In this document: piece by piece, positions 35,058 through 44,828 of the stretch | Layout: every line of letters begins with the position of its first letter | How positions within the stretch are numbered: the first letter of the stretch is position 1 | Notes under the pieces: model-generated | What the model was told of the DNA's origin: nothing | The model's database searches: none | Seen by the model: only the letters and a program-made list of their open reading frames with translations | Made by a program: the position numbers and the translations under genes | NCBI RefSeq assembly: GCF_003253735.1 | Contig: NZ_QKYW01000002.1 | Location: forward strand, 148,367 to 212,366 | DNA: 64,000 nucleotides | Direction of reading: 5' to 3' | Source: Pseudomonas sp. URMO17WK12:I2 | GTDB taxonomy: Bacteria > Pseudomonadota > Gammaproteobacteria > Pseudomonadales > Pseudomonadaceae

Positions 35058-37016
35058 TTATGCCAGCTTGAAGCGGTTGACCTGCGCCTGCAGGTCGGCG
35101 CCCAGGCGCGCAAGGTCGATACTGGCCGCCGAGGTTTCCTCGGTGGCTGCCGAAGATTGCTCGGCCACGTCGCGAATGCTCGACACGCTGCGGTTGATCT
35201 CTTCGGCCACCGAACTCTGCTGCTCGGCAGCGGTAGCGATCTGCTGGTTCATCTGTTGGATTTCCGAAACCGCGGCATTGATCGCGTTCAGCGCGCCATT
35301 GGCCTGCTTGGCGGCGTGCACCGTGGTTTCCGCCTGGGCGCAGCTCTGCCCCATCATCGCCACAGCCTTCTCCGCGCCGTTCTGCAGATTGCCGATCAGC
35401 CCCTCGATCTGCTCGGTGGACTCATGAGTACGGCGCGCCAGGGCGCGTACTTCGTCGGCTACCACGGCGAAGCCGCGCCCCGATTCGCCCGCCCGTGCGG
35501 CCTCGATGGCCGCGTTGAGAGCCAGCAGGTTGGTCTGTTCGGCGATGCCCTTGATGACGTCGAGCACGGTGCCGATGTTGCCGCTGTCATGCTTGAGCGC
35601 TTCGATGGCATGGGCCGAGTCCTCGATGGACACCGCCAGTTTCTCGATGCGCGATACCGCCTGCTGGACGGTCTGCTGACCTTCCTGGGTCTGTTCGTCG
35701 GCGTTGCGGGCATACTCGGCGGCCGATTCGGCGTTGCGTGCGACATCCAGCACGGTGGCGGTCATCTCGTTCATGGCGGTGGCCACCTGCTCGGTTTCCA
35801 TGCGCTGCTGCGCGACCCCGGCACTGGTCTGCTCGGTAACCGCCGACAGCTCCTCGGCCGCCGTAGCCAGTTGCGCCACGCCATTGCCCAGGCGCCCCAG
35901 CAGGTCGCGCAGACTCTGGGTCATGTCCTGCATGGCCTGCATCAATTGGCCAAGCTCGTCGTGGCGGTCGACCTCGATATCACTGGACAAGTCGCCATTG
36001 GCCACCTGCTGTGCCACGCCGACTACACGCTGCAGCGGGCCTACGATCACGCGGGTGATCACTAAAGCACACAGCAGCCCCAGCACGAAGGCAATGCCAG
36101 CAGCGCTGAACAAAAGGGTTTTGGCCTGGCTGGCATCACGGTTGAGCAAGCTGAATTGCAACTCCAGCGATTTGTCGGCGGACTCCGCGACCTGGCGCGC
36201 CCGCTGGGTCATGTCGTCCTCGGTGGTCCCGTAAGTGGCAATTGCCTTGCGCATATTGCCGAACTGCTCGTTGTACCGCTGCAACTGGGCCAACGCCGCC
36301 TCGACATCGGCCTGGTCGGACGGACTGCTGAGCTCGCGGGTCAGGTTACGGCCCTTCTGCTCCAACGACACGAAGTGCTGCTGCAGCAACGTGGCGTATT
36401 GCTCGTCCTTGCGCAGCAGAAAATCCTTTTCCCGGCGTCGGGCTTCGAGCAGCTCCATGGCCAGCGAATTGGCCTGGTTAGCCTGGTTCAGCACGTCGAT
36501 GCTGGTCTGGTCGCCGGTCAGGCGGATCTGCTCGACGGCGGCCTTGCGCAGACGCTCTTCCACAACCGAAAAGCGCTCTAGCGCAGCTCGGGCTGCATTC
36601 TCCATGGCCTCCTGCGCCGACTGACTGCTTTCAGTGGCTTGCTTGAGGCTCTGCAATTCATCGCGATAGCCCTGCACGTCCTCCTGGATCTTGCGCATCA
36701 ATGCCTTGTTCTGTGGGCGCTGCATCTGGTCTTCGCTGGCCTTGGCCTGCTGCTGGATCTGGTCGGTCAGGGCAACGGCCTGCTGCATGTACTTATCGTC
36801 GTCGCGCAGGATGAAGTTCTTTTCCTGCTGACGCGCCTCGGTCAGCTTGGCATCGATGCTGCTCACGCCCAGCAATATGTCGAAACGTCGCAAGGTGGTT
36901 TGCAAAGCCGACTGGCCGACCCAGACGATTGCCAAGGTAATGGCCAGGATCAGGCCGAAACCACTGAACAGCTTCTTTTTGACGCTCATGTTGAGCAGTA
37001 GGTTGGCAACGGACAT
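35058..37016 (-). CDS. Methyl-accepting chemotaxis protein with HBM sensor domain
   Basis: A 652-residue chemoreceptor: TM1 (about 15-35), a long all-helical periplasmic domain (36-280), TM2 (about 292-314), HAMP, and signalling domain with [20 protein letters not shown]. The periplasmic part is a helical bimodular domain, shown by its two matching membrane-proximal helices [16 protein letters not shown] and [16 protein letters not shown]. Characterised HBM receptors such as McpS sense TCA-cycle acids, so an organic acid is the likely signal. A close match to a FliA promoter lies at 37139-37165. Confidence 0.93.
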   Translation of the reverse strand: MSVANLLLNMSVKKKLFSGFGLILAITLAIVWVGQSALQTTLRRFDILLGVSSIDAKLTEARQQEKNFILRDDDKYMQQAVALTDQIQQQAKASEDQMQRPQNKALMRKIQEDVQGYRDELQSLKQATESSQSAQEAMENAARAALERFSVVEERLRKAAVEQIRLTGDQTSIDVLNQANQANSLAMELLEARRREKDFLLRKDEQYATLLQQHFVSLEQKGRNLTRELSSPSDQADVEAALAQLQRYNEQFGNMRKAIATYGTTEDDMTQRARQVAESADKSLELQFSLLNRDASQAKTLLFSAAGIAFVLGLLCALVITRVIVGPLQRVVGVAQQVANGDLSSDIEVDRHDELGQLMQAMQDMTQSLRDLLGRLGNGVAQLATAAEELSAVTEQTSAGVAQQRMETEQVATAMNEMTATVLDVARNAESAAEYARNADEQTQEGQQTVQQAVSRIEKLAVSIEDSAHAIEALKHDSGNIGTVLDVIKGIAEQTNLLALNAAIEAARAGESGRGFAVVADEVRALARRTHESTEQIEGLIGNLQNGAEKAVAMMGQSCAQAETTVHAAKQANGALNAINAAVSEIQQMNQQIATAAEQQSSVAEEINRSVSSIRDVAEQSSAATEETSAASIDLARLGADLQAQVNRFKLA

Positions 37017-37138
37017 TGAGTAACTCCCTGATAATTCGATTAGGCCAAAGCCCTTTGGTCACGTGCGCTCCGGCACCTGCAGCAGTGTGCGAACAGCTGT
37101 CAAACGCATTGGCCGGATTTCCCGCGGCGTTCCCCCAC

Positions 37139-37165
37139 CTATCGGCGGGCAGAAAAGAAACTGTA
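37139..37165 (-). promoter_or_regulatory. FliA (sigma-28) promoter for the HBM chemoreceptor
   Basis: Reading on the minus strand, TACAGTTT (37165-37158), an 11-base spacer and GCCGATAG (37146-37139) match the TAAAGTTT-N11-GCCGATAA flagellar consensus at 14 of 16 positions. It lies about 120 bases before the chemoreceptor start, linking its expression to motility genes. Confidence 0.8.
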
Positions 37166-37372
37166 AATTTTGTAAACATCGGCAGATGGCCTTCCACGCG
37201 GTGACGCCGGCCAAGGCGACACAGGTGTGCGCAGCAGGCGATAACTGCATCTCGGTTCAAAAGCGGGCAGAGAGCGAATGGCGCAGACACAGCTGACCGG
37301 GCCGCGCCGGTCGCCATGGTGCAGATTCAGGGCCCTGGTGTAGCCCGGCGCTCGCCAGGCGACGAGGCTTGG

Positions 37373-39316
37373 TCAGGGTGCGGTAAGCGAGGCCCGCACC
37401 TTTTCCAGCAGCTCGTTCATCTTGAACGGCTTGGCCAGCAGCTCCATGCCGGTGCCGAGGAACACCTCACGGTTGATGGCCTTTTCGGCGTAGCCGGTCA
37501 TGAACAGGATCGGCAGGCTCTGGCGCAGGGTGCGCGCCCGCCCGGCCAGTTCGCGGCCATTCATGCGCGGCAGGCCCACATCAGTGAGCAGCAGGTCGAT
37601 CTGTGCATCACTCTGCAGATGTGCCAAGGCAGTTTCCACATCACCCGCCTGGATGCAGCGGTAGCCCGCCTCCTCCAGCACCTCGGCGACGAAGGTACGC
37701 ACCGAGGGCACGTCCTCGACGATCAGCACCTGCTCGCCAGCGCCGCGCAGGTCCGCCTGTTCGGCAGCGCCCTGCACCAGTAGCGGCTCGCTGCTGACCG
37801 GCAGCATGATGGTCACCTCGGTACCACGCCCGGGGGCGCTGCGAATGCCGGCATGGCCGCCGGACTGACGGGCGAAGCCATAGATGGTCGACAACCCCAG
37901 GCCGGTACCCTGGCCTACTGGCTTGGTGGTGAAGAACGGGTCGAACACCTTGTCGATCAACGCATGCTCGATGCCGGTACCGTCGTCGCGTACCGACAGC
38001 GCGATATAGGCACCATCGGCGAGGTTCGGGTCGCCACTGAAATGCGCGGTATAGGTGGTCACCCAGATATGCCCACCCTGGGGCAGCGCATCGCGGGCGT
38101 TGATCACCAGGTTGAGCACCGCACTTTCCAGCTGGCTGGGGTCGACCAGGGCGATCGACGGCTTGCCGTTGAGCTCCAGTGTCAGGGAAATCTGCTCGCC
38201 GATGGTACGCATCAGCATGTCCTCCAACGAGCGGATGCGCTCGTTGACGTCGACCGCGCGGTTATCCAGCGGCTGCTTGCGGGCGAAGGCCAGCAGGCGA
38301 TGGGTCAGCGCAGCGGCGCTCATCGCCGAATTGAGCGCGGCGTCGGTATACAGCTGCACGCGGTCCAGACGGTGTTCGGCGACCCGCTTCTGGATCAATT
38401 CCAGGCTGGTAATGATGCCGGTGAGCATGTTGTTGAAATCATGGGCGATTCCGCCGGTGAGGTTGCCTAGTGCCTCCATCTTCTGCATCTGCAGCAACTG
38501 TGCTTCGGTGCGCGCACGCTCGGCCACCTCGTGGGCCAACTGCGTGGTGGCATCGTCGAGCTGGGCCTTGTGCAGATGCTCGCGGCGGCGATGTTCGGTG
38601 ACGTCCTCGACGAACACCAGGCTCACATCCGAATCCCGGTAGGGTGAGACCTGCCACTCTGTTTCCCGCGACTCGCCGTGCACCTGCATGGTCAGCGAGC
38701 CTCTCCAGCGCTCGCCGGCAGCCAGTCGCACGCGCAACTCATCGAGCATGCCTGCCTGGTCATCGGCAAAGCACTGGCTCAAGCCATGCTCATTGACATC
38801 GCCCTGGATCAGCTGGGCGAAGGCGTGATTACACTCGTGCACCGCCAGGTCGGCACCCAAAACGGCGATGGGCGCGCTGACGTTGACGAAGATTTCCCGG
38901 AAGCGCGCCTCGCTGGCGCGCAGCGCATCCTCGGTGACACGCACGCGCAGCAACGTGCGCAGGGTGGCAAGCAGCACGTCCGGATCGACCGGGTGGACCA
39001 GATAAGCGTCGGCCCCTGCCTCCAGACCGGTGACGATATCCCCGGTCTGGATCGACGCGGCGGACACGTGAATAACCGGCAGCAAGGCGGTACGCGGTTC
39101 GGTTCGCAGCGTGCGGACGATATCGAAGCCACTCATGTCCGGCAGGTTGACGTCGAGAATCAACGCATCGATCGGCTCGCCGCGAATCAGCGTCAGGCCC
39201 TCGCTGCCGGTGCCGGCCTCCAGCACCTGATAGCCATGACGTTCCAGGCGCCGGCGTAGCGCATAGCGGGTGGCGGCGTTGTCGTCGACGATCAGGACAC
39301 GGCTGTCAGTGCTCAT
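37373..39316 (-). CDS. Hybrid histidine kinase REC-PAS-HK-REC, last gene of the stressosome operon
   Basis: A 647-residue cytoplasmic protein. An N-terminal receiver (D55 in ALILDVNLPD) leads into a PAS domain (about 140-235), coiled coil, HisKA (His in GGIAHDFNN), HATPase (NARDALPQGG, GTGLGLSTIYG) and a C-terminal receiver (Asp in LLLTDVGLPRMNG, Lys in LAKPFKMN). No DNA-binding or GGDEF output is attached. Its start overlaps the end of the upstream histidine kinase gene by 11 bases. The ordering suggests the upstream kinase phosphorylates the first receiver. Confidence 0.92.
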   Translation of the reverse strand: MSTDSRVLIVDDNAATRYALRRRLERHGYQVLEAGTGSEGLTLIRGEPIDALILDVNLPDMSGFDIVRTLRTEPRTALLPVIHVSAASIQTGDIVTGLEAGADAYLVHPVDPDVLLATLRTLLRVRVTEDALRASEARFREIFVNVSAPIAVLGADLAVHECNHAFAQLIQGDVNEHGLSQCFADDQAGMLDELRVRLAAGERWRGSLTMQVHGESRETEWQVSPYRDSDVSLVFVEDVTEHRRREHLHKAQLDDATTQLAHEVAERARTEAQLLQMQKMEALGNLTGGIAHDFNNMLTGIITSLELIQKRVAEHRLDRVQLYTDAALNSAMSAAALTHRLLAFARKQPLDNRAVDVNERIRSLEDMLMRTIGEQISLTLELNGKPSIALVDPSQLESAVLNLVINARDALPQGGHIWVTTYTAHFSGDPNLADGAYIALSVRDDGTGIEHALIDKVFDPFFTTKPVGQGTGLGLSTIYGFARQSGGHAGIRSAPGRGTEVTIMLPVSSEPLLVQGAAEQADLRGAGEQVLIVEDVPSVRTFVAEVLEEAGYRCIQAGDVETALAHLQSDAQIDLLLTDVGLPRMNGRELAGRARTLRQSLPILFMTGYAEKAINREVFLGTGMELLAKPFKMNELLEKVRASLTAP

Positions 39317-40181
39317 TGGCCACCTCTGCGGCAATGGCCAGCGGAATGATCACGAAAAACACCGAGCCGACGCCGGGTTCGCTCTGCATCCCCACCTCAC
39401 CACCGAGCAGGGCCGCGAAGCGCTTGCACAGCGACAGCCCCAGGCCGGTGCCACGCAGGCGCTTCTGCAAGGGCGAATCGATCTGCGAGAAATCCTCGAA
39501 CAGGTCGTCATGCAGCTCGGCGGCGATGCCGATGCCGGTGTCGCTTACCGCGAACCGTATGCGGTCGGTGCCTTCCAGGCGCGCCGAGACCCGTACCTCG
39601 CCACGGGCAGTGAACTTCAGCGAGTTGGAAATGAAGTTGCGCAGGATCTGCGCGAGCTTCTTGTCATCGGTGTACAGACGCGGCAGGCCGACCGGCTCTT
39701 CGAAGATCAGGTCCACCGCACTGGCATCGACGATGGGCCGGAACATACCGCGCAGCGCCGAGAACAGGTCGAACATGTCGAACCAGGCCGGGGAAATACT
39801 GATGCGCCCGGCCTCGATCTTGGCCAGGTCGAGCAGGTCGTCGACCATGTCGCTGAGCTCGCGGGCGGCGGTGCTGACAAAGGCCACCTGGCGGTGCTGT
39901 TCCGGACTCAGCGGGCCGTCGAGTTCGTCACTGAGCAGGCTGGTAATGCTCAGGATAGAGCCCAGCGGCGTGCGAAACTCATGGCTCATATACGACAGGA
40001 AGCGGCTCTTCAAGTCCGAGGCTTCGCGCAGCGCCACAGCCTGGTTGTCGAGTTCGGCATACAGGGCCAGTACGCCCTGATTGGTTTCGTCGAGCTCTTC
40101 ACGCAGCGCGGCACTTTCCTGCTGCAGACGGGCGATCAGGGCGGCCTGCTCGGCGTGGATGAGGTTTTCGGACTCAGCCAT
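39306..40181 (-). CDS. Soluble histidine kinase of the stressosome operon
   Basis: A 291-residue kinase with no membrane segment and no recognisable sensor domain. An N-terminal coiled coil (about 5-55) leads directly into HisKA (H67 in FLSYMSHEFRTPLGSI) and an HATPase domain with N-box FISNSLKF, SDTGIGI and GTGLGLSLC. The absence of its own sensor suggests it receives input from the stressosome proteins encoded just upstream. It overlaps its neighbours at both ends (8 and 11 bases). Confidence 0.9.
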   Translation of the reverse strand: MAESENLIHAEQAALIARLQQESAALREELDETNQGVLALYAELDNQAVALREASDLKSRFLSYMSHEFRTPLGSILSITSLLSDELDGPLSPEQHRQVAFVSTAARELSDMVDDLLDLAKIEAGRISISPAWFDMFDLFSALRGMFRPIVDASAVDLIFEEPVGLPRLYTDDKKLAQILRNFISNSLKFTARGEVRVSARLEGTDRIRFAVSDTGIGIAAELHDDLFEDFSQIDSPLQKRLRGTGLGLSLCKRFAALLGGEVGMQSEPGVGSVFFVIIPLAIAAEVANEH

Positions 40182-41190
40182 GGCTGGCCTCCAAAGCGAT
40201 GACCACGACCGTGACATCGTCACGCCCGCGGCAGAAATCCCGGTGCAGCACAGCGGCAATCACTGCGGGATGACGATAGGCCAGGCCCGGATAGTCGGCC
40301 AGATTCCAGCGCGACTGCAGACCATCGCTATGCATGATCAACAACTGGCCGCTCACCTGTTCGAAGTCGAACGGCTGTGCCTTGCGGTACTGCGCGCCGA
40401 CGATGCCGGGATGCGAGGCGAGCCCCCGGGATCTGCCCGCGCTGATCAGGCAGGCCGCGATATTGCCGATGCCGACGAAGCGCAGGTTGCCGGTGTCGAG
40501 CCGCGCCTGGGCAATGGCCACCGCACCACCGCGGCTGCCGTGCATGGCACGGTGCAAGTCTTCGATCAACAACAGCGGGTCGTTGAACGGCCCGGGGACG
40601 AACGCCTGCGTGCCCGCCAGGGCAGCCTGCTCGGCTTCCTCACCGTGGCCCAACCCATCGATCACCAGCGCGCTGATGGCGTTGTCGCTGAGCGCCACGT
40701 GCCAGGCATCGCCACACGCCGGGTCGCCGTGGAGGGCATGCTGGCTGACACCGATGGGCAAATCAGGCTTTTTAGCGGTGCGCGGGTACAGGCGCGCGAG
40801 CAGCACGGCACCACGGGCATCGGCGTAGGCGTCGAAGACATCCGCCTGGCGGGTGATGGCGCCCAGGCCGATACCCTGGGTGCCGCCAGTGGAATACCCG
40901 TCCGCCAGACAGGCGCCGAGGTCGAAGCCCGCGGCGCGGTCCACGGCGATGACCTCCACGCCAGCGCCGTTGCTGCGTGGCAGCACCCGCAGGTGCAGTT
41001 CACCACGACCGGCGTGCTTGAGCAGGTTGCTGGCCAGTTCGGTGACCACCAATGCGACACGCCCGGCGTCCGCCTCGTCGAAGCCCTGCCCCTCGGCCAG
41101 TTTCTGCGCAGTGCGTCGGGCATAGCCGATCTGGCTTTCGTCGTCGATGGGCAGCACCTGGGTGACACTGCCGCTGATACTCATGTCCAT
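40174..41190 (-). CDS. RsbX-like SpoIIE/PP2C phosphatase with fused HATPase domain
   Basis: A 338-residue fusion. Residues about 10-130 form an anti-sigma-type ATP-binding domain (VVTELASNLLKHAGRGEL; GTQGIGLGAITRQAD). Residues about 140-335 form a SpoIIE/RsbX-type PP2C phosphatase (LVIDGLGHGEEAEQAA, LLIMHSDGLQSRW, GRDDVTVVVI). Bacillus RsbX, which resets RsbR and RsbS, lacks the ATPase part. The position after rsbRST fits an RsbX role. An alternative start is ATG at 41184. It overlaps rsbT by ten bases. Confidence 0.88.
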   Translation of the reverse strand: MDMSISGSVTQVLPIDDESQIGYARRTAQKLAEGQGFDEADAGRVALVVTELASNLLKHAGRGELHLRVLPRSNGAGVEVIAVDRAAGFDLGACLADGYSTGGTQGIGLGAITRQADVFDAYADARGAVLLARLYPRTAKKPDLPIGVSQHALHGDPACGDAWHVALSDNAISALVIDGLGHGEEAEQAALAGTQAFVPGPFNDPLLLIEDLHRAMHGSRGGAVAIAQARLDTGNLRFVGIGNIAACLISAGRSRGLASHPGIVGAQYRKAQPFDFEQVSGQLLIMHSDGLQSRWNLADYPGLAYRHPAVIAAVLHRDFCRGRDDVTVVVIALEASHG

Positions 41191-41585
41191 CGAGTGATCG
41201 TGATCCTGGTGCCTTTGCCCGGTTCGGTGTCCAGTTCGAATTCATCGACCAGGCGCTTGGCGCCGGTCAGCCCGAGCCCGAGGCCGCCACCGGAGGTCCA
41301 GCCATCGGTCATGGCCAGCTTGAGGTCGGGGATACCCGGGCCTTCGTCGCGGAAGGTCAGACGCAGGCCGACGCGGGTGCTGTCATCGAGCACCTGCCAA
41401 TCCATGTCGCCACCGCCGCCATAGACCATGGTATTGCGCGCCAACTCGCTGACCGCGGTTACCAGTTTGGTCAGGTCGATCAGCCGCATGCCGCACTCGG
41501 TGGCCAGCTTGCGGGTAGTCTGGCGGGCCAGCACCACGTCCTGCTCGATGGCAATCGGCTGGGTACCGCTGCTGCGCACGATCAT
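41181..41585 (-). CDS. rsbT: Stressosome kinase RsbT
   Basis: A 134-residue GHKL-fold serine/threonine kinase. The N-box SELARNTMVYGGGG (N51) and G1 box RDEGPGIPDLKLAMTDGWTSGGGLGLGL are close to Bacillus RsbT. RsbT phosphorylates RsbS and RsbR and is then released to act on a partner. No RsbU-type phosphatase or sigma-B partner switch is in the window; the two downstream kinases may take that place. The start overlaps the rsbS stop (ATGA). Confidence 0.9.
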   Translation of the reverse strand: MIVRSSGTQPIAIEQDVVLARQTTRKLATECGMRLIDLTKLVTAVSELARNTMVYGGGGDMDWQVLDDSTRVGLRLTFRDEGPGIPDLKLAMTDGWTSGGGLGLGLTGAKRLVDEFELDTEPGKGTRITITRWT

Positions 41586-41944
41586 CGCCGGGCTACTCGC
41601 TCGCGCAGCAACTGCATGCCGCGCTCGACGTTCAGCGCGGTGCTCACGCCGGGCAGGGTCATGCCCAGCTCCACCAGGGTGATGGCCACCGCCGGCTGCA
41701 TGCCGACCAACATGGTCTCGGCGTCCATGACACGCGACAGGCCGGAAATGGTGCCGATCATCCGGCCAATGAACGAGTCGACCATGTCCAGCGCGGAGAT
41801 ATCGATCAACACGCCACGGGCCGAGGTTCTGCTGATCAGCTCGGCGAGGTCGTCCTGCAGGGTCAAGGCCAGTTGGTCGTGCATGTCGACCTGAATGGTC
41901 ACCAGCAGAAACTCACCCATCCGTAAAATCGGAATGCGCTCCAT
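41582..41944 (-). CDS. rsbS: Stressosome scaffold RsbS
   Basis: A 120-residue single STAS-domain protein. The segment LDMVDSFIGRMIG places S57 exactly where Bacillus RsbS carries its phosphorylated serine (S59, in DSF). It would build the stressosome core with RsbR and hold RsbT until phosphorylated. It is four bases after rsbR and overlaps rsbT. Confidence 0.92.
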   Translation of the reverse strand: MERIPILRMGEFLLVTIQVDMHDQLALTLQDDLAELISRTSARGVLIDISALDMVDSFIGRMIGTISGLSRVMDAETMLVGMQPAVAITLVELGMTLPGVSTALNVERGMQLLRERVARR

Positions 41945-41948
41945 GGGC

Positions 41949-42800
41949 TCACACCGCTTTGTCGAGGCTGATGCCCTGGCGGCTCAGCGCCAGCTTCAGG
42001 GCGTCGGCCATGTTGGCCTTGGTAATCACGCCGTCCAGGTCGAGCCCCAGGTGCACGATGGTCTGGGCGATCTGCGGGCGGATACCGCTGATGATGCAGT
42101 CCGCGCCCATCAGGCGGATGGCGGTCACGGTCTTGAGCAGGTGCTGGGCGACCAGGGTGTCGACGGTCGGCACGCCGGTGATGTCGATGATGGCGATCTC
42201 CGAGCCGGTATCGACGATGCGTTGCAACAGCGACTCCATCACCACCTGGGTACGCTGGGAGTCCAGGGTGCCGATCATCGGCAGGGCCAGGATGCCGTCC
42301 CACAGCTTGACCACCGGCGTGGACAACTCCAGCAATTCTTCCTGCTGGCGCTTGATCACCGCCTCACGGGATTTCTGGAAGGTGCGGATGGTATGCAGCC
42401 CCAGGTTGTCGAGCAGCTCGGACACATCCAGCAGTTGCTGGGCCTGTTGTTCGGGCTGGTCGCGGTAGTGACGCTGCAGCAACGCGAACAGCGGCCCCTT
42501 GAGCGCGAAGATGAAATTGGCGGTCTGGTGCGAGTCATGGCCGAGCAAGGCGCGGCTGGCCGACAGGCGCTCGAGAAACTGACGCACCTTCTCCCAGCCC
42601 GCGGTGGCGATATTCGAACCGGTGTCGCTTTCCAGCGCAGCCAGGGTAAGCAGGATGAACTCGCTGGTCTGCTGCTGCAGTTCCTGTTCCTTGAGGCCAC
42701 GGGTCGAGCCACTGGCCTCCAGGCCTTTGCTCCATTCATCCAGCAATTGCGCCTGGTTATTGTTGATTGCTTGGACGGTGCCGGTCTGCAGTGCTGCCAT
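41949..42800 (-). CDS. rsbR: Stressosome sensor RsbR
   Basis: A 283-residue protein with an N-terminal helical, globin-like RsbR domain (about 10-145) and a C-terminal STAS domain (about 160-280). The two phosphorylation sites of Bacillus RsbRA correspond to S181 (GTLDS, serine in place of Thr171) and T215 (PTVDTLVAQH, equal to Thr205). AGGAG lies upstream of the ATG at 42800. It is the first gene of a six-gene minus-strand operon. What the N-terminal domain senses is unknown; no haem-coordinating residue was assigned. Confidence 0.92.
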   Translation of the reverse strand: MAALQTGTVQAINNNQAQLLDEWSKGLEASGSTRGLKEQELQQQTSEFILLTLAALESDTGSNIATAGWEKVRQFLERLSASRALLGHDSHQTANFIFALKGPLFALLQRHYRDQPEQQAQQLLDVSELLDNLGLHTIRTFQKSREAVIKRQQEELLELSTPVVKLWDGILALPMIGTLDSQRTQVVMESLLQRIVDTGSEIAIIDITGVPTVDTLVAQHLLKTVTAIRLMGADCIISGIRPQIAQTIVHLGLDLDGVITKANMADALKLALSRQGISLDKAV

Positions 42801-43139
42801 GAGCCATAACTCCTAAACGGATACAGGCCGACTTTATTAATCGGCATAAGACAGTGACATGGGGGGGTGGCAATAGTTGGAGCGGTTTTGCCGCGCATAG
42901 TACGGGGAATTGCCCCCGTTGAAGAAGCAAAAAACCATCCCTGACCGCCATCATTCACCGCCTGGCTGAATGACCCTACAAAACGCGTGTTCGGGCCTGG
43001 TCTGAGAGCCTGTACAAACCGCTCAACACCTGAGATTCCAGGGCTTCTGTAGCACTTTGCGGGCTGCCAAAAATAATGGCGACATGAGATTACTGCCACC
43101 CCTATACTGGATGCACTCCAATGACATGGAACTGCACCC
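42801..43139. promoter_or_regulatory. Divergent promoter region of the stressosome operon and 4HB chemoreceptor
   Basis: 339 bases without a gene. GCCGATTA on the minus strand (near 42839-42846) resembles a FliA -10 box but lacks a matching -35. AGAGCCTGTACAAACC near 43007 combines the MITE-end-like AGAGCCTGT with a TGTACAA octamer. Confidence 0.3.
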
Positions 43140-44786
43140 ATGCGCCTCGACACGCTGACACTCAAGACCCGCCTCATCATTGCAGTGGCCATCCCCTGCA
43201 TCGCCTTGATTCTGGTCGCCATGACCAGCCTCACCAGCATGTCGAACATGCAGAAGGAAGCCAACGCGCTCTACCTCAATACATCCGCGCCCATGCGCGC
43301 CATGGCTGAAGCGGCCTCGCGAATACCGCGCATGCGCGTGGGCATCGACATGATGCTGCTGCAGGAAACCGCCCTGCGTGACGAGCGCGGGGTGAAAACC
43401 CGGGTACAGGAGGCGCTCAACGAGGACATCCCCGGCATGCGCGAGGCCATGCGCCATGCGGTCGAGGCCCAGGTCAATCCGGAACGCCGGGCCCAGGCCC
43501 AGCGCCTTCTGGATCAGTTCGAGGCGATGGTAAGCGCGGAGCTCATGCCGATGCTGCAGGCCCTCGACGCCGGTGACATGCCCCGCGCCCAGCAGATCTA
43601 CCGTGACCAGTACGCCAAGAGCTACGGCGTGATGCGCCAGGGTGCCGGTGAACTGCTCGACACCCTGCTGCAGCAGGCCGAACAGCAAAACCAGCGCAGC
43701 ACCGACAACTATGAGCAGGGCCGCGTACGTCAGCTGATGATCATCGCCTTGGGCCTGCTGGTCTCGTTCGTCGCCTCCTGGCTGATCGTCACCAACCTGC
43801 GTCGCCGCGTCTCGACCCTGCAAAGCAGCCTGGGGTATGCCGCCGACAACCTGGCACTCAATTCGCGCATCGAACTCAGTGGCAGCGACGAGCTGAGCGA
43901 CATCGCCCAGAGCTTCAATCGCTTCCTGGAAAAGGTCCACGGCATCATGCAGCAACTGGCTGGCAACTCGCGGGAGCTGTCCAGCATGGCCCGTGACGTG
44001 GCCGAGCGTGCACGCCTGACCCAGAGCAACTGCGTGGCACAGAGCGACCGCACCGTACAGGTGGCCACCGCCATCCACGAGCTGGGCTCGACGGTCAACG
44101 AAATCGCCGGCAACGCCGAGAACGCCGCCCAGGTAGCCCGTGAAGCGACCGGCTACGCCAATGACGGTCGCGAAGTGGTGGACCAGGCCAACCGGCAGAT
44201 CGACGCACTGAACGGCGAGCTGGAGCAAACCGCCAAAGTGGTCGGCGCGCTGGCCGGGCAGATCGAGGCGATCAGCGCGACGCTGGGCACCATACGCAGC
44301 ATTTCCGAGCAGACCAACCTGCTGGCGCTCAACGCCGCCATCGAAGCCGCTCGCGCTGGCGAGCAGGGCCGCGGTTTCGCCGTGGTGGCCGACGAAGTGC
44401 GCACCCTGGCCAGCCGTTCGGGCGCCTCCACCGAAGAAATCCAGAAAGTCATCGACCGCTTGCAGGCCGAGTCGCGCTCGGCGGTCGAGGCCATGGCCAA
44501 GGGCCGCCAACAGAGCGAACGGGTGGTCGAATTTGCCGGCAAGGCCTCCCAGGCGCTGGCGCAGATCGATGGCCACATCAGCCAGATCAGCGACCAGAAC
44601 ATCCAGGTTGCCACCGCCACCGAGGAGCAGTCCGCCGTGGTCGAGGAGATCAACCGCAACGTCGAGCAGATCAACCAGTTCACCCAGGAGACTACCGTGA
44701 TCGCCGACCAGTTGAACGACGCCAGCAGCAACCTGCAGAACCTGTCGCGCCAGCTCGACGAGCTGGTCGGCAACTTCAAGTTGTAA
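43140..44786 (+). CDS. Methyl-accepting chemotaxis protein with four-helix-bundle sensor
   Basis: A 548-residue chemoreceptor: TM1 (about 12-32), a roughly 150-residue all-helical periplasmic domain of the 4HB_MCP type, TM2 (about 198-218), HAMP and the signalling domain ([20 protein letters not shown]). The ligand cannot be predicted. It is divergent from the stressosome operon. Confidence 0.92.
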   Translation: MRLDTLTLKTRLIIAVAIPCIALILVAMTSLTSMSNMQKEANALYLNTSAPMRAMAEAASRIPRMRVGIDMMLLQETALRDERGVKTRVQEALNEDIPGMREAMRHAVEAQVNPERRAQAQRLLDQFEAMVSAELMPMLQALDAGDMPRAQQIYRDQYAKSYGVMRQGAGELLDTLLQQAEQQNQRSTDNYEQGRVRQLMIIALGLLVSFVASWLIVTNLRRRVSTLQSSLGYAADNLALNSRIELSGSDELSDIAQSFNRFLEKVHGIMQQLAGNSRELSSMARDVAERARLTQSNCVAQSDRTVQVATAIHELGSTVNEIAGNAENAAQVAREATGYANDGREVVDQANRQIDALNGELEQTAKVVGALAGQIEAISATLGTIRSISEQTNLLALNAAIEAARAGEQGRGFAVVADEVRTLASRSGASTEEIQKVIDRLQAESRSAVEAMAKGRQQSERVVEFAGKASQALAQIDGHISQISDQNIQVATATEEQSAVVEEINRNVEQINQFTQETTVIADQLNDASSNLQNLSRQLDELVGNFKL

Positions 44787-44794
44787 GCCCTGAG

Positions 44795-44821
44795 CCACCG
44801 TCGGCAGCATGCCGGCGGTGG
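44795..44821. terminator. Hairpin between convergent chemoreceptor and CtaG-like genes
   Basis: A 12-bp stem with one mismatch (44795-44806 with 44810-44821) lies between two convergent stop codons. No T-run is present. Confidence 0.5.
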
Positions 44822-44828
44822 TTCGCGA

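Noticed and set aside
42839..42846. FliA -10-like GCCGATTA before the stressosome operon
   Set aside because: No TAAAGTTT-like -35 element lies 11 bases upstream.
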